From Rubrivivax sp. (lineage in GTDB: Bacteria > Pseudomonadota > Gammaproteobacteria > Burkholderiales > Burkholderiaceae_C): a stretch of DNA of 64,000 nucleotides. Positions 44,474 through 52,906 of this stretch are shown piece after piece. The stretch lies in the NCBI GenBank assembly GCA_027485165.1, contig JAIXRN010000017.1, positions 124,001 to 188,000 on the forward strand. Reading direction: 5' to 3'. The position numbers and the translations under genes were made by a program. The notes beneath the pieces are model-generated. The model worked only from the letters and a program-made list of their open reading frames with translations. It ran no database searches and was not told where the DNA came from. Numbering within the stretch: the stretch's first letter is position 1; every line of letters starts with the position of its first letter.

Positions 44474-45301
44474 CTACCGGGTCATCCAGCGCCTGGCGGC
44501 ATGACTGAGCCCGTCCACCAGCGCCACCATCAGGAGCATCGCGCCCAGGATCGTGGCCGTCTTGCCCATCTGGAACAGGCCCATGTGGAAGGCCAGCAGC
44601 TGCCCCAGCCCGCCGGCCCCAACGACACCCAGCACGGCCGCCGCGCGGATGTTGTTTTCCCAGCGGTACAGGGTGTAGCTCAGCAGCTGCGGCAGGACCT
44701 GCGGCAGCGTGGCGTACAGGAACACGCGTAGCGGGCCCACGCCCTGCGCGCGCAGCGCGTCGCCCGGGCCGGTGGGGGCGTTCTCGATCGCTTCGGCGAA
44801 GAGGCGCCCCAGCACGCCCGTGGTGTGCAGCGCCAGCGCCAGCGTGCCGGCAAACGGCCCCAAGCCGGCGCTGATGAGCAGCAGCGCGGCCCAGACCAGT
44901 TCCGGGATCGAGCGCAGCGCGTTCAGCACCAGCCGCGTGGGTGAACGCGCCGGCGCCCGGTCGCCGCCATGCAGCCGGCTGGCCGGCAGGGCCAGGGCCA
45001 CGCCAGCGGCCGCGGCCAGCACCGTGCCCAGCAGGGACATGGCCAGCGTTTCCCAGGCCCCCACCAGCACCTTGTGCGTGAAGGCCGGGGACAGGTCGGG
45101 CGGGAAGAATTCGCCCAGGAAGCGGCCCATGCTGCGCGCGGCGTCCAGCGACAGGAACTGCGCCCATTGCAGGTCCAGACTCCAGAAGCTGGCCATCACC
45201 AGCACCAGCAGCCCGGCGCTGAACCAGCAGGCCCGGCAGCGCGCACTGAACAGGCGCGGCGGCAGCTTGTAGGGTGAGTTGGCGGCGTCGGGCGTGGTCA
45301 T
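44474..45301 (-). CDS. ABC permease 2 of the selD-linked importer, PhnE-like
   Basis: Inner-membrane permease of 275 residues with one N-terminal segment and a BinPDT core. The EAA-type loop is GPGDALRAQGVGPLRVFLYA and the C-terminal GVVGAGGLGQLLA motif is present. The ATG at 45301 lies 7 bases past the stop of the first permease. Together with the other permease it should make a heterodimeric channel, unlike the single-permease system at 20.8-21.7 kb. Confidence 0.91.
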   Translation of the reverse strand: MTTPDAANSPYKLPPRLFSARCRACWFSAGLLVLVMASFWSLDLQWAQFLSLDAARSMGRFLGEFFPPDLSPAFTHKVLVGAWETLAMSLLGTVLAAAAGVALALPASRLHGGDRAPARSPTRLVLNALRSIPELVWAALLLISAGLGPFAGTLALALHTTGVLGRLFAEAIENAPTGPGDALRAQGVGPLRVFLYATLPQVLPQLLSYTLYRWENNIRAAAVLGVVGAGGLGQLLAFHMGLFQMGKTATILGAMLLMVALVDGLSHAARRWMTR

Positions 45302-45308
45302 GACGGCT

Positions 45309-46151
45309 TCAGCCCAGCGCCTTGCGCAGCCAGGCGCTGGTCTTGTCGGCCAGCGCCACCAGGGCGATGAAGACCAGCAGCATCGTGGCGACTTCGCCGC
45401 CATTGAACATCTTCATCGAGTTGTCCAACTGCTGGCCCAGGCCCCCCGCGCCCACGAAGCCCAGCACCACGGACGAGCGAATGGCGCATTCCCAGCGGTA
45501 GACGGTGTAGCTGCACAGTTCGGCCGCGTTGGTGGGCAGCAGGCCATAGCAGAAGGCCTGCAGCCGGCCGCTGCCGTTGCGCAGCAGGGCTTGCGTGGCC
45601 TGCGCTTCACCGCTTTCCAGGATCTCGCCATAGACCTTGCCCAGCATGCCGCCGTAGGTCAGCGCAATCGCCAGCACGCCTGCCGTGGGCCCCAGGCCGA
45701 CCACGCGCACGAACACCAGCGCCCACACCAGTTCGGGCACGCTGCGCAGCAGGATCAGCAGCCAGCGCACGCCCTGGCGCAGCCATGCCGGGCCGCGCGC
45801 CATGCGGCCCGACAGCGCCGACACCGACAGCACACGCGTGGCCAGCAGCGCCATCGGCACGGCCAGCACCAGGGCCAGGCTGACACCGGCTGTGGCGATG
45901 GCCACGGTGCGCCAGGTCTCGCGCGCCACCATGGCCAGGAACTCGCCGCCGTAGGCCAGCGGGAAGAAGCTGCCGATGAACTGCGCGCTGACCTTCAGGT
46001 TGTCGGGTTCCAACAGCACCCAGGGGCGGAACTCGGTGGCCACGCCCAGCGGCCAGAACAGCACGACGGCCGCACTGGCCCAGAACAGGCGCGGCAGCCA
46101 GGCGGGGTCGCGCAGCGGGGCGGCGGTGGCCGATGACAGCTGCGCGTTCAC
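45309..46151 (-). CDS. ABC permease 1 of the selD-linked importer, PhnE-like
   Basis: Inner-membrane permease of 280 residues. The BinPDT core carries AQATQALLRNGSGRLQAFCY in place of the canonical EAA loop and GFVGAGGLGQQLDNSMKMF near the end. The GTG start overlaps the ATPase stop (GTGA). Pairs with the following permease gene. Confidence 0.91.
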   Translation of the reverse strand: MNAQLSSATAAPLRDPAWLPRLFWASAAVVLFWPLGVATEFRPWVLLEPDNLKVSAQFIGSFFPLAYGGEFLAMVARETWRTVAIATAGVSLALVLAVPMALLATRVLSVSALSGRMARGPAWLRQGVRWLLILLRSVPELVWALVFVRVVGLGPTAGVLAIALTYGGMLGKVYGEILESGEAQATQALLRNGSGRLQAFCYGLLPTNAAELCSYTVYRWECAIRSSVVLGFVGAGGLGQQLDNSMKMFNGGEVATMLLVFIALVALADKTSAWLRKALG

Positions 46152-46981
46152 CGGCAGTGCATCACCACGGGCGGCGGGCTGACGTCGGCCAGCGGCAGGA
46201 CGGCCGGCGGCGCGCCCAGCAGTTCGTGTTCGTGCTGGGCATACAGACGCGCCAGTTTGTCGGGCGTCACGTCGCCGGCCGGCAGGTCGAAGGCCAGTTC
46301 GCCGTCGCGCAGGCCCACGATGCGCGGGAAGTGCGCCAGCGCCACGTCCACCTGGTGCAGCGTGGCCAGCAGGGTGGCGCCGCGTTCACGTGCGCTGCCC
46401 AGCAGGCTGGCCACAGCCTGGCGGCTGCGCGTGGGGTCCAGCGCCGACAGGGGCTCGTCGATCAGCCACAGCGTGGCCGGCGCCACCAGCGCGCGCGCCA
46501 GCCCCACGCGTTGGCGTTCGCCGCCGGACAGGCGGTCCACGCGTTCGAAGATCTTGTCGGCCAGGTCAAAGCGGTCCAGCGCTGCGTGCGCGGCCGGGAT
46601 GTCCGACGGGTAGAACAGCGAACGGATGCTGGCCAGCAGCCCCATGGCCGGCAACTGCCCGGCCAGCACGGCCGTGACCACGCGCTGCCGCGGGGGCAAG
46701 GGCGGCACTTGTGGCGCCAGGAACAGCCGACCGCGCAGCGCCTGCAGCGCCCGTCGGGGCAGGGCCCAGGGGTCTTGCCCGCCCAGGCGCAGGTGGCCGC
46801 CAGCCGGTGGCAGTGCGCAGGCCAGCAACTGCAAGAGGGTGGTCTTGCCAGCGCCTGAAGGGCCGATCACCGCCAGGTGTTCGCCGGCAGCCACGCGCAG
46901 GCTCAAGGCCTTCAGCGCCGGGGCCGCACCCGCGCGCGCCGCAGGGTGGCGTGCCGCGGCGCGGTCCAGTTCGATGTCCAC
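46148..46981 (-). CDS. ABC ATPase of the selD-linked importer, PhnC-like
   Basis: ATP-binding subunit of 277 residues: Walker A GPSGAGKTT, signature LSGGERQRVGLAR, Walker B LWLIDEPLSALD and the switch His in LLATLHQVDVAL. It begins 24 bases after the binding-protein stop. The family normally imports phosphonates or phosphite; the gene neighbourhood points to selenium instead. Confidence 0.91.
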   Translation of the reverse strand: MDIELDRAAARHPAARAGAAPALKALSLRVAAGEHLAVIGPSGAGKTTLLQLLACALPPAGGHLRLGGQDPWALPRRALQALRGRLFLAPQVPPLPPRQRVVTAVLAGQLPAMGLLASIRSLFYPSDIPAAHAALDRFDLADKIFERVDRLSGGERQRVGLARALVAPATLWLIDEPLSALDPTRSRQAVASLLGSARERGATLLATLHQVDVALAHFPRIVGLRDGELAFDLPAGDVTPDKLARLYAQHEHELLGAPPAVLPLADVSPPPVVMHCR

Positions 46982-47005
46982 TGGCGTGTACGGGCCGCTG
47001 GGGCT

Positions 47006-47878
47006 TCAGAGCAGGCCGGCGCTGCGCGCGGCGGTTTCCAGGCCCTTGTAGTTCTCGGGCGTGGTGGGCACGTAGCGCGTGGCGCGGTTGAGCTTCAGGA
47101 TCTCGGCCTGGTCGGGCTTGGCCGGGTCCAGGCCCAGCAGGGCGGCCTTCACCTTGTCCTGCAGCGCCTTGGGCATGTCGGCATGCACCGACCAGTTGTA
47201 GTTGAAGTAGGTCGGCGTGGTGAAGAACACGTCCAAAGCCTTGGTGTCCACGCGGTTCTCGGCCACGAACTTCTTCCACACCGTGATGTCCAGCGCTGCC
47301 GCGTCGACCTTGCCGCTGACCACCGACGCGATGGTCGCATCGTGTGCGCCGCTGTAGGCGATGCGCTTGAAGTCCTTCTCGGGGTCGATCTTCGCGGCCA
47401 GCAGGAAGCTGCGCGGCATCAGGTGGCCCGAGGTGCTGCTCTGCGAGCCGAACGACACCTGCTTGCCCTTCATGTCGGCCAGGCTCTTGATGCCCGAATC
47501 CGTCTTGGCGATGAACACCGACTGGAAGCGCGTGTCTTCCTCGCGCTGGGCCAGCGGCACGATCTTGCCGCCCGAGCGCAGGTTGGCCTGCACGTGCGTG
47601 AAGCCGCCGAACCAGACCAGGTCGACCTTCTTGTTCACCAGCGCTTCCACCGCGGCCGGGTAGTCGCTGACGGGAGTGAATTCCACCTTCATGCCCAGCG
47701 CCTGTTCCAGGTAGCTGGCCAGCGGGGTGAACTTGCGCACCTGTTCGGTGGCGGCTTCTTCGGGGATGGTGGTGACGCGCAGCACGGGTTGCGCCTGCGC
47801 CAGCGCGCCGAAGCCCAACACGGTGGCGGCCAGCGCGGCTTGCAGCCAGCGCAACGGGCGGGGGGACGGGAAGTTCAT
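47006..47878 (-). CDS. Putative selenate/selenium-oxyanion ABC binding protein (PhnD family)
   Basis: Periplasmic binding protein of 290 residues; a signal peptide ends near ALAQAQ. The PhnD-type core shows LRVTTIPEEAATEQVRKFTP, DLVWFGGFTHVQANLR, FGSQSSTSGHLMPRSF and SGKVDAAALDITVWKKF. From memory, a PhnD subclade with this look is annotated as putative selenate-binding because it recurs beside selD. Here selD lies 2.4 kb away and senA/senB lie between. The ligand (selenate, selenite or other) has not been read from sequence. Confidence 0.88.
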   Translation of the reverse strand: MNFPSPRPLRWLQAALAATVLGFGALAQAQPVLRVTTIPEEAATEQVRKFTPLASYLEQALGMKVEFTPVSDYPAAVEALVNKKVDLVWFGGFTHVQANLRSGGKIVPLAQREEDTRFQSVFIAKTDSGIKSLADMKGKQVSFGSQSSTSGHLMPRSFLLAAKIDPEKDFKRIAYSGAHDATIASVVSGKVDAAALDITVWKKFVAENRVDTKALDVFFTTPTYFNYNWSVHADMPKALQDKVKAALLGLDPAKPDQAEILKLNRATRYVPTTPENYKGLETAARSAGLL

Positions 47879-48013
47879 GTCGGGCTCCTGGCTTGTGGAT
47901 ACGGGTGTGGGCGTGGGTTCGGGGCTGCCGCGGGCCTGGGTTGGGCAACAGGCCGCAGGCCCGGTGTTCCGCGTGCGCGATTGGAACCGATCTGCCGCCG
48001 GGGGGTGGTGCGG

Positions 48014-49207
48014 CTAGAGAGCACAGGTTCTGAACCCGGCAAAGATGTCGGAGCGTGCGGCCGGAAAGTAATTGCGATAGCGCGGATGGTGCAGGCGCGG
48101 CTGGGTGGCGAAACTGGCCCCGCGCAGCACCGGCCGGCCGTCGAACCAGGGGGCGGAATAGTCGCGGTACGGGTGGGCTTCGAAGCCGGGATAGGGGGCA
48201 AAGGGGCTGGCGGTCCATTCCCAAACTGCCCCCCAGTGGAAGCGACCGGGTTCGCTGATGGCCGCGTGTTCCCATTCGCTTTCGGTGGGCAGGCGGCGGC
48301 CGGCCCAGCGGCACCAGGCCAGGGCTTGGGGTTGGCTCAGGTGGCAGGCGGGCAGGGCCAGGTCCAGCGCTTGCCAGCCGCCCCATCGCTGCGCCTGCCA
48401 GCACCCGTCTTGCAGGCGCAAGTAGCGCGGCACGCCCACTGCTTCGGCAGGCGGCACCTGGCCGGCCAGGCAGGCTTGCACGAAGGGCAGATAGTCGGCC
48501 CAGCTGAGCACACGGCTGTCGATCGCGTAGGCCGCCAGGGTCTGGGCATGGGCGCCGCATTCGTTGTCGAAGGCAAAGCCTTCGGCGAGCGTGCTGCCCT
48601 GGCGCAGCACGCCGCCGGCGATGGGCAACAGGGCCCGAGCCGCGGTCAGCGGCTGCGGTTGCCAGCGCGGGTCGGCCACCGGCAGGCCCAGGGCCTGGGC
48701 CATGTACAGCGCGGCTTCGTGGTGCATGTCTTCGTGCAACAGGGCCAGGCGGTGGAAGTACAGCGCTTCGGGCGTTTCCCGGCCGTCTGACAGCTGGGCC
48801 AGGCAGGCTTGCAGCTGTTCGGCCATCTCGGCCTGCAGCGTGCGGGCATCGGGCAGCGGCAGCGCCCAGCGCGTGGTGTGGGGCACGCGGCTGCTGTCGT
48901 ACAGCGCGTCGGCGGGTTGCGGCATGCGGGGTGCCGCGGGGTCCGCCAGGTGGCCCCGCAGGCGCTGCGGGTTGCGCAGCGTCCACCAGGCCTGGAACCA
49001 GCCGATGTGGCCCAGTTCCCACAGCGGCGGGTTCAGGCTGGGGTCCACCGGCACCTGCAAAGCTTCGCCCAGCGCCTGTGCATAGACGTCAAATGTGGCC
49101 AGGGTGTCGGCACGGGATGCGCACAGCGCTTGCCCCAGGCTGGCGGCGTCGCCTGAACGCGCTTGCTGGCCTGCCAGGGCTGGCTGTGGGGTGGGCATTA
49201 AGCTCAT
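48014..49207 (-). CDS. senA: Selenoneine synthase, EgtB-like non-heme iron enzyme
   Basis: Expected to join a selenosugar to hercynine and form the C-Se bond of selenoneine. The 397-residue protein (ATG 49207; 49198 is an alternative) has an N-terminal DinB-like domain. In it the iron ligands are His67 (ELGHIGW) and the HxxxH pair His158/His162 in LLHEDMHHE. A formylglycine-generating-enzyme-like domain follows, with LAWCRWAGRRLPTESEWEH, VWEWTASPF and LRGASFATQPRLHHPRYRNY. By sequence alone it could be called EgtB of ergothioneine synthesis. The neighbours senB and selD support SenA. The methyltransferase EgtD, needed for hercynine, is not in the window. Confidence 0.87.
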   Translation of the reverse strand: MSLMPTPQPALAGQQARSGDAASLGQALCASRADTLATFDVYAQALGEALQVPVDPSLNPPLWELGHIGWFQAWWTLRNPQRLRGHLADPAAPRMPQPADALYDSSRVPHTTRWALPLPDARTLQAEMAEQLQACLAQLSDGRETPEALYFHRLALLHEDMHHEAALYMAQALGLPVADPRWQPQPLTAARALLPIAGGVLRQGSTLAEGFAFDNECGAHAQTLAAYAIDSRVLSWADYLPFVQACLAGQVPPAEAVGVPRYLRLQDGCWQAQRWGGWQALDLALPACHLSQPQALAWCRWAGRRLPTESEWEHAAISEPGRFHWGAVWEWTASPFAPYPGFEAHPYRDYSAPWFDGRPVLRGASFATQPRLHHPRYRNYFPAARSDIFAGFRTCAL

Positions 49208-50201
49208 GGCCATGACGAGAACAGACATCGTGTTGGTGACGCCAGCGCTGGCCGACGCCAACAACGGCAACTGGCGCACGGCCGAGCGCTGGGCACGACT
49301 GCTAGCGGCGGATTATCGAGTCCACATCGCCACCGGCTGGCCCCACGGGCCTTCTACGCCAGCACAGCCACCGCGCGGCCAGCAGCCGCAGGCCATGATC
49401 GCCCTGCACGCGCGCCGCTCGGCGGCAGCCGTGCAGGCCTGGCGTCAAGCGCACGCGCAGCGCCCGCTGGTGGTGGTGCTGACAGGCACGGACCTGTACC
49501 GCGACATCGCCACCGACGCTGACGCCCAGCGTTCACTGCAGCTGGCCGACCGCCTGGTGGTGCTGAACGAATGCGGCCTGGCTTCGCTGCCCGCCGAGCT
49601 GCACGCCAAGACGGTGGTGTGCTTGCAGTCCAGCCCCGCGCGCAAGGCACTGGCCAAGACGCCGCGCCACCTGCGGGCGCTGATGGTGGGCCATCTGCGC
49701 GACGAAAAGCACCCGCAGACCCTGTTCGAAGCCGCTGCGCTGCTGGCCAGCCGCCAGGACATCCTGCTGGACCATATCGGTGCCGCGCTGGACCCGGCCC
49801 TGGGTGCTGCAGCTCAGGCCTGCACGCAGCGGTTCCCGCAGTACCGCTGGCTGGGTGGCCTGCCGCATGCCGTCGCAAGGCGCCGCATTCAGCACGCGCA
49901 TGTGCTGGTGCACACCAGCCGCATGGAAGGCGGGGCGCAGGTGCTGATCGAGGCCATCACCAGCGGCACGCCGGTGCTGGCGTCCCGCATCGACGGCAAC
50001 CTGGGGCTGCTGGGTGAAGGCTATGCCGGCATCTTCGATGTCGGCGACAGCGCGGGCCTGGCAGCGCTGCTGCAGCAGTGCCGCGACGATGCGGCTATGC
50101 TGCCGCGCCTGCAGGCGCAATGTGCCGCACGCGCAGGCCTGTTCAGCCCCCTACACGAACGCCAGACCCTGCAGCGCCTGATGTCGGGCCTGTTGGCCTG
50201 A
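49206..50201 (+). CDS. senB: Selenosugar synthase, glycosyltransferase-like
   Basis: Expected to use selenophosphate and a UDP-sugar to make a selenosugar for SenA. The 331-residue protein is a GT-B fold: the N-terminal Rossmann region begins IVLVTPALADANNGNWRTAE. The donor-binding half has LMVGHLRDEKHPQTLFEAA and SRMEGGAQVLIEAITSGTPV, the usual E-x7-E-type loop. The ATG at 49206 shares the CATG of the senA start on the other strand; ATG 49212 is the alternative. selD follows with a 28-base gap, so the two are one transcript. Confidence 0.87.
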   Translation: MAMTRTDIVLVTPALADANNGNWRTAERWARLLAADYRVHIATGWPHGPSTPAQPPRGQQPQAMIALHARRSAAAVQAWRQAHAQRPLVVVLTGTDLYRDIATDADAQRSLQLADRLVVLNECGLASLPAELHAKTVVCLQSSPARKALAKTPRHLRALMVGHLRDEKHPQTLFEAAALLASRQDILLDHIGAALDPALGAAAQACTQRFPQYRWLGGLPHAVARRRIQHAHVLVHTSRMEGGAQVLIEAITSGTPVLASRIDGNLGLLGEGYAGIFDVGDSAGLAALLQQCRDDAAMLPRLQAQCAARAGLFSPLHERQTLQRLMSGLLA

Positions 50202-50229
50202 AGCAACCCCCCTGATCCGAAAGCCCACC

Positions 50230-51297
50230 ATGACCGCAGCCCCGACGCCCACCGAACCCCGCCTGACCAGCCTGTCGCACGGCGGCGGCTGCGGCTGCAA
50301 GATCGCCCCCGGCGTGCTGAGCGAGATCCTGAAGGGCACGGCCGCCATGCCGATTCCGAAGGAATTGCTGGTGGGTATCGAGACCGCTGACGACGCCGCC
50401 GTCTACCAGCTGAACGACGAGCAGGCGCTGATCGCCACCACCGACTTCTTCATGCCCATCGTCGACGACCCGTTCGACTTCGGGCGCATCGCCGCCACCA
50501 ACGCCATCAGCGACGTCTACGCCATGGGTGGCAAGCCCATCCTGGCCCTGGCCCTTGTGGGCATGCCCATCAACGTGCTGTCCACGCAGACCATCGGCCG
50601 CGTGCTGGAAGGCGGCGCCAGCGTGTGCCGCACGGCGGGCATCCCGATTGCGGGCGGCCACACCATCGATTCAGTTGAAGCCATCTACGGCCTGGTGGCC
50701 CTGGGCCTGGTGCACCCGAAGCGCGTGAAGCGCAATGCCGACGCCCAGGCTGGCGATGTGCTGGTACTGGGCAAGCCGCTGGGCGTGGGCGTGATGAGCG
50801 CAGCGCTGAAGAAAGGCGAACTGGGTGATGCCGGCTACGCGCAGATGATCGCCAACACCACGAAGCTGAACACCCCAGGGCCCGACCTGGCCGCCATCGA
50901 CGGCGTGCATGCGCTGACGGATGTCACCGGCTTCGGCCTGGGCGGGCATGCGCTGGAACTGGCGCGCGGGTCGAAGCTGCAGGTGCAGCTGGACTGGGCT
51001 GGCGTGCCGTTGCTGGCGGGCGTGCGCGACCTGGCGATGCGTGGCTTCGTCACCGGGGCCTCGGGCCGCAACTGGGCCGGCTACGGCAGCGACATCGCCT
51101 TGCCCGCCGGCTTTGCCGATGTCGACCAGGCCCTGCTGACCGACCCGCAAACCAGCGGTGGCCTGCTCGTGAGTTGCACGCCGCAGGCGCTGGACGCCGT
51201 CATGGCCGTGTTTCGCCGCCATGGTTTTGAGCAGGCAGCCGTGGTGGGCCGGCTGGCGGCACGCCCGGCGGGCGGGGTGCCGCTGACGGTGGCCTGA
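50230..51297 (+). CDS. selD: Selenide, water dikinase (selenophosphate synthetase)
   Basis: Makes selenophosphate from selenide and ATP. The 355-residue protein has the glycine-rich catalytic loop GGGCGCKIAPG, with Cys21 in the place of the active Cys/Sec and Lys24 next to it, so no selenocysteine is used. Other motifs: TTDFFMPIVDDPFDFGRIAA, IAGGHTIDSVEAIYGLVALG and LLTDPQTSGGLLV. Called senC when it sits in a selenoneine cluster. No selA, selB, tRNA-Sec or selU/mnmH gene is nearby, which suits a dedicated role in selenoneine synthesis. Confidence 0.96.
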   Translation: MTAAPTPTEPRLTSLSHGGGCGCKIAPGVLSEILKGTAAMPIPKELLVGIETADDAAVYQLNDEQALIATTDFFMPIVDDPFDFGRIAATNAISDVYAMGGKPILALALVGMPINVLSTQTIGRVLEGGASVCRTAGIPIAGGHTIDSVEAIYGLVALGLVHPKRVKRNADAQAGDVLVLGKPLGVGVMSAALKKGELGDAGYAQMIANTTKLNTPGPDLAAIDGVHALTDVTGFGLGGHALELARGSKLQVQLDWAGVPLLAGVRDLAMRGFVTGASGRNWAGYGSDIALPAGFADVDQALLTDPQTSGGLLVSCTPQALDAVMAVFRRHGFEQAAVVGRLAARPAGGVPLTVA

Positions 51298-51349
51298 AGC
51301 CTCGGGCCCCGGCGCGTCGGCTTCAAGACGCGGCAGTGGGCTGGTGGGC

Positions 51350-52243
51350 CTACTCCTGCAGGGCTGCCCGGCGCCGTTCGTATGCTGCGGCGCGCTCGGC
51401 ATCGCCTGGCTGGCCACGTTCGCGGTACAGCGTGGCCAGTTCTTCGAAGACATAGCCGTCGGGTGTAGCGGCAGCGTCGTTGTCGGCCAGCAGCTGCAGC
51501 TGCATGGCCAGCGCTTCGTCGGTGCGCCTCAGGCTGCGCAGTGTCCACGCCACCATCCAGCGCGCTTCGCGCTCGGCGCGTGGGTTGGCGGCCTGCAGTC
51601 GCAGCTGATGGGCCTGTTGCAGTTCGGCCAGTGCTTCGTCGAAGCGCCCCAGCTGATGCAGCGCGTAGCCCAGGTTGTTGCGGATCGACGCTTCCCAGCG
51701 TCGCGCCGCGGGCTGGTTGGAGGCCAGCGCCAGCACCAGCGCTTCGCGCGCCCACTTCAGCTGGTCGGCTGGCGCGGTGTCGACGAACGCCAGCATGTGC
51801 ACGACGTCGATGGCCAGCGCGTCCAGCTGCGCGCCGCGGGCGATGGCCAGGGCCTGGTCGAAGGCCTGGCGCGCCTGGGCGCGGGTGGCGTCGGTCTGCT
51901 CGTCGGCACGATGCCGGGGCGATGCCCAGCTGCGACCCCATTCCAGTGCATGCCGGGCCTGCACTTCGGGCCCCGCAGTCGCCACCCGCGGCGCCATGGC
52001 GGCCAGCGTCGCGCGGGCGCGTTCGAAATCGCGACGCAGGCCCCAGGTGCGGGCGATCTGGGTCTGCAGGATCAGGGCTGGGTCGCCCTGGGCGCCGGCC
52101 AGCGCGCTCAGAAAGCGCTGCTCGCTGCCGGCGGGGTCGTTGAAGTCCCAGAGCGCGGCGATGTCGACGGCCGGGGGTTCAGGAGCGGCAGGGGTCTGTG
52201 TCATGGCCAGCAGCGCCGCCAGGGCGCATCCCAGGTGCTTCAT
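51350..52243 (-). CDS. Exported TPR-repeat protein
   Basis: Protein of 297 residues with an N-terminal signal peptide (HLGCALAALLAMTQTPAAP). The rest is alpha-helical tetratricopeptide-like repeats, clearest in RWEASIRNNLGYALHQLGRF, then DEALAELQQAHQLRL, and near the end in FEELATLYRERGQPGDAERA. Probably a periplasmic scaffold. No enzyme motif. The start at 52243 gives the signal peptide; the frame runs further upstream as a shadow. Converges on selD. Confidence 0.82.
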   Translation of the reverse strand: MKHLGCALAALLAMTQTPAAPEPPAVDIAALWDFNDPAGSEQRFLSALAGAQGDPALILQTQIARTWGLRRDFERARATLAAMAPRVATAGPEVQARHALEWGRSWASPRHRADEQTDATRAQARQAFDQALAIARGAQLDALAIDVVHMLAFVDTAPADQLKWAREALVLALASNQPAARRWEASIRNNLGYALHQLGRFDEALAELQQAHQLRLQAANPRAEREARWMVAWTLRSLRRTDEALAMQLQLLADNDAAATPDGYVFEELATLYRERGQPGDAERAAAYERRRAALQE

Positions 52244-52428
52244 GCGGCCGAATGCTAGCGGCGTTCGCAAGCTGGATAGCCATCGGGGCGAGCCTTGCCT
52301 GCATTCAGCGGCGCGATGCCCGGCGAAAACGCAGGCCTGAATTCCCGAGGTGTTGCGCCACAGCGGCATCGCCGCTGGTCGCCACGAAGGGCAGCCGCGA
52401 ACCCAGAGATTCGAAGAAGGAAACGGCA

Positions 52429-52500
52429 ATGAACAAGCTACTGGCCGAGGGGTTCGGTACGTTCTGGCTGGTGCTGGGGGGCTGCGGCAGTGCGGCTTGA
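52429..52500 (+). pseudogene. aqpZ: Truncated aquaporin Z gene (first 23 codons)
   Basis: [20 protein letters not shown] and the next residues SAA match the start of AqpZ-type aquaporins, which begin [22 protein letters not shown], and then a TGA follows. A good ribosome site (GAAGGAAACGGCA) is kept. The next ~100 bases encode a different protein, so the remaining ~90% of the gene is missing. A remnant left by deletion, or a short membrane peptide that is still translated. Confidence 0.7.
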
Positions 52501-52522
52501 CCAGCCATTCGCCGGGCGCCCC

Positions 52523-52906
52523 ATGAGACGCAGCATCCAGGCCTGGCTGGTGGGCGCAAGCCTGCTGCTGGGGGCCGCCGCGGGGCTGGCGACGGCAGAT
52601 GGACCGGATTTCTTGGCCGTGCGCGATGTCGCCGTCACCGACGTGTTGAACATCCGCGCCCAGCCCGGTGCCCAGGCGCGGCGCCTGGGTTCGATCCCGC
52701 ACAACGCCCAGTGCATCCGTAACCTGGGTTGCCAGGGCGGGATCAGCTTGCAGGAATTCACCAGCCTGACGCCCGAGCAACAAAGGCTGCGCGCCCGTGC
52801 GAACCCGCGCTGGTGCAAGGTGCAGTACCAGGGGGTGACGGGGTGGGTGGCGGGCCGATACCTGGGTGAAAGTTCAGAAGGCAGCGGTGGCCCCTGCACG
52901 CGCTGA
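52523..52906 (+). CDS. Exported SH3-like domain protein
   Basis: 127-residue protein with a signal peptide (AWLVGASLLLGAAAGLATAD) and a bacterial SH3 (SH3b) domain: VLNIRAQPGAQARRLGSIP, with cysteines in CIRNLGC and a closing WCKVQYQGVTGWVAGRYLGE. Likely a periplasmic cell-wall-binding or scaffold domain. It starts 23 bases after the aquaporin remnant stop and may use its transcript. Confidence 0.8.
   Translation: MRRSIQAWLVGASLLLGAAAGLATADGPDFLAVRDVAVTDVLNIRAQPGAQARRLGSIPHNAQCIRNLGCQGGISLQEFTSLTPEQQRLRARANPRWCKVQYQGVTGWVAGRYLGESSEGSGGPCTR

Noticed and set aside
46566..49022. An 818-codon open frame on the minus strand across the selenium importer
   Set aside because: It is out of frame with the recognisable ATPase, binding protein and SenA, all of which are well-formed in other frames.
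48014..49207. EgtB of ergothioneine biosynthesis
   Set aside because: The fold and iron ligands allow it, but the neighbours (senB-like glycosyltransferase and selD) and the absence of egtA/egtC/egtD/egtE nearby favour SenA. Kept as the main alternative.
50230..51297. Selenocysteine-containing SelD (UGA read-through)
   Set aside because: The active-site position is a normal Cys codon, and the first in-frame stop is the true end at full family length.
51295..51325. Hairpin after selD as a terminator
   Set aside because: A 7-bp TGAAGCC/GGCTTCA stem exists, but there is a long loop and no T-run, so it is not a convincing terminator.
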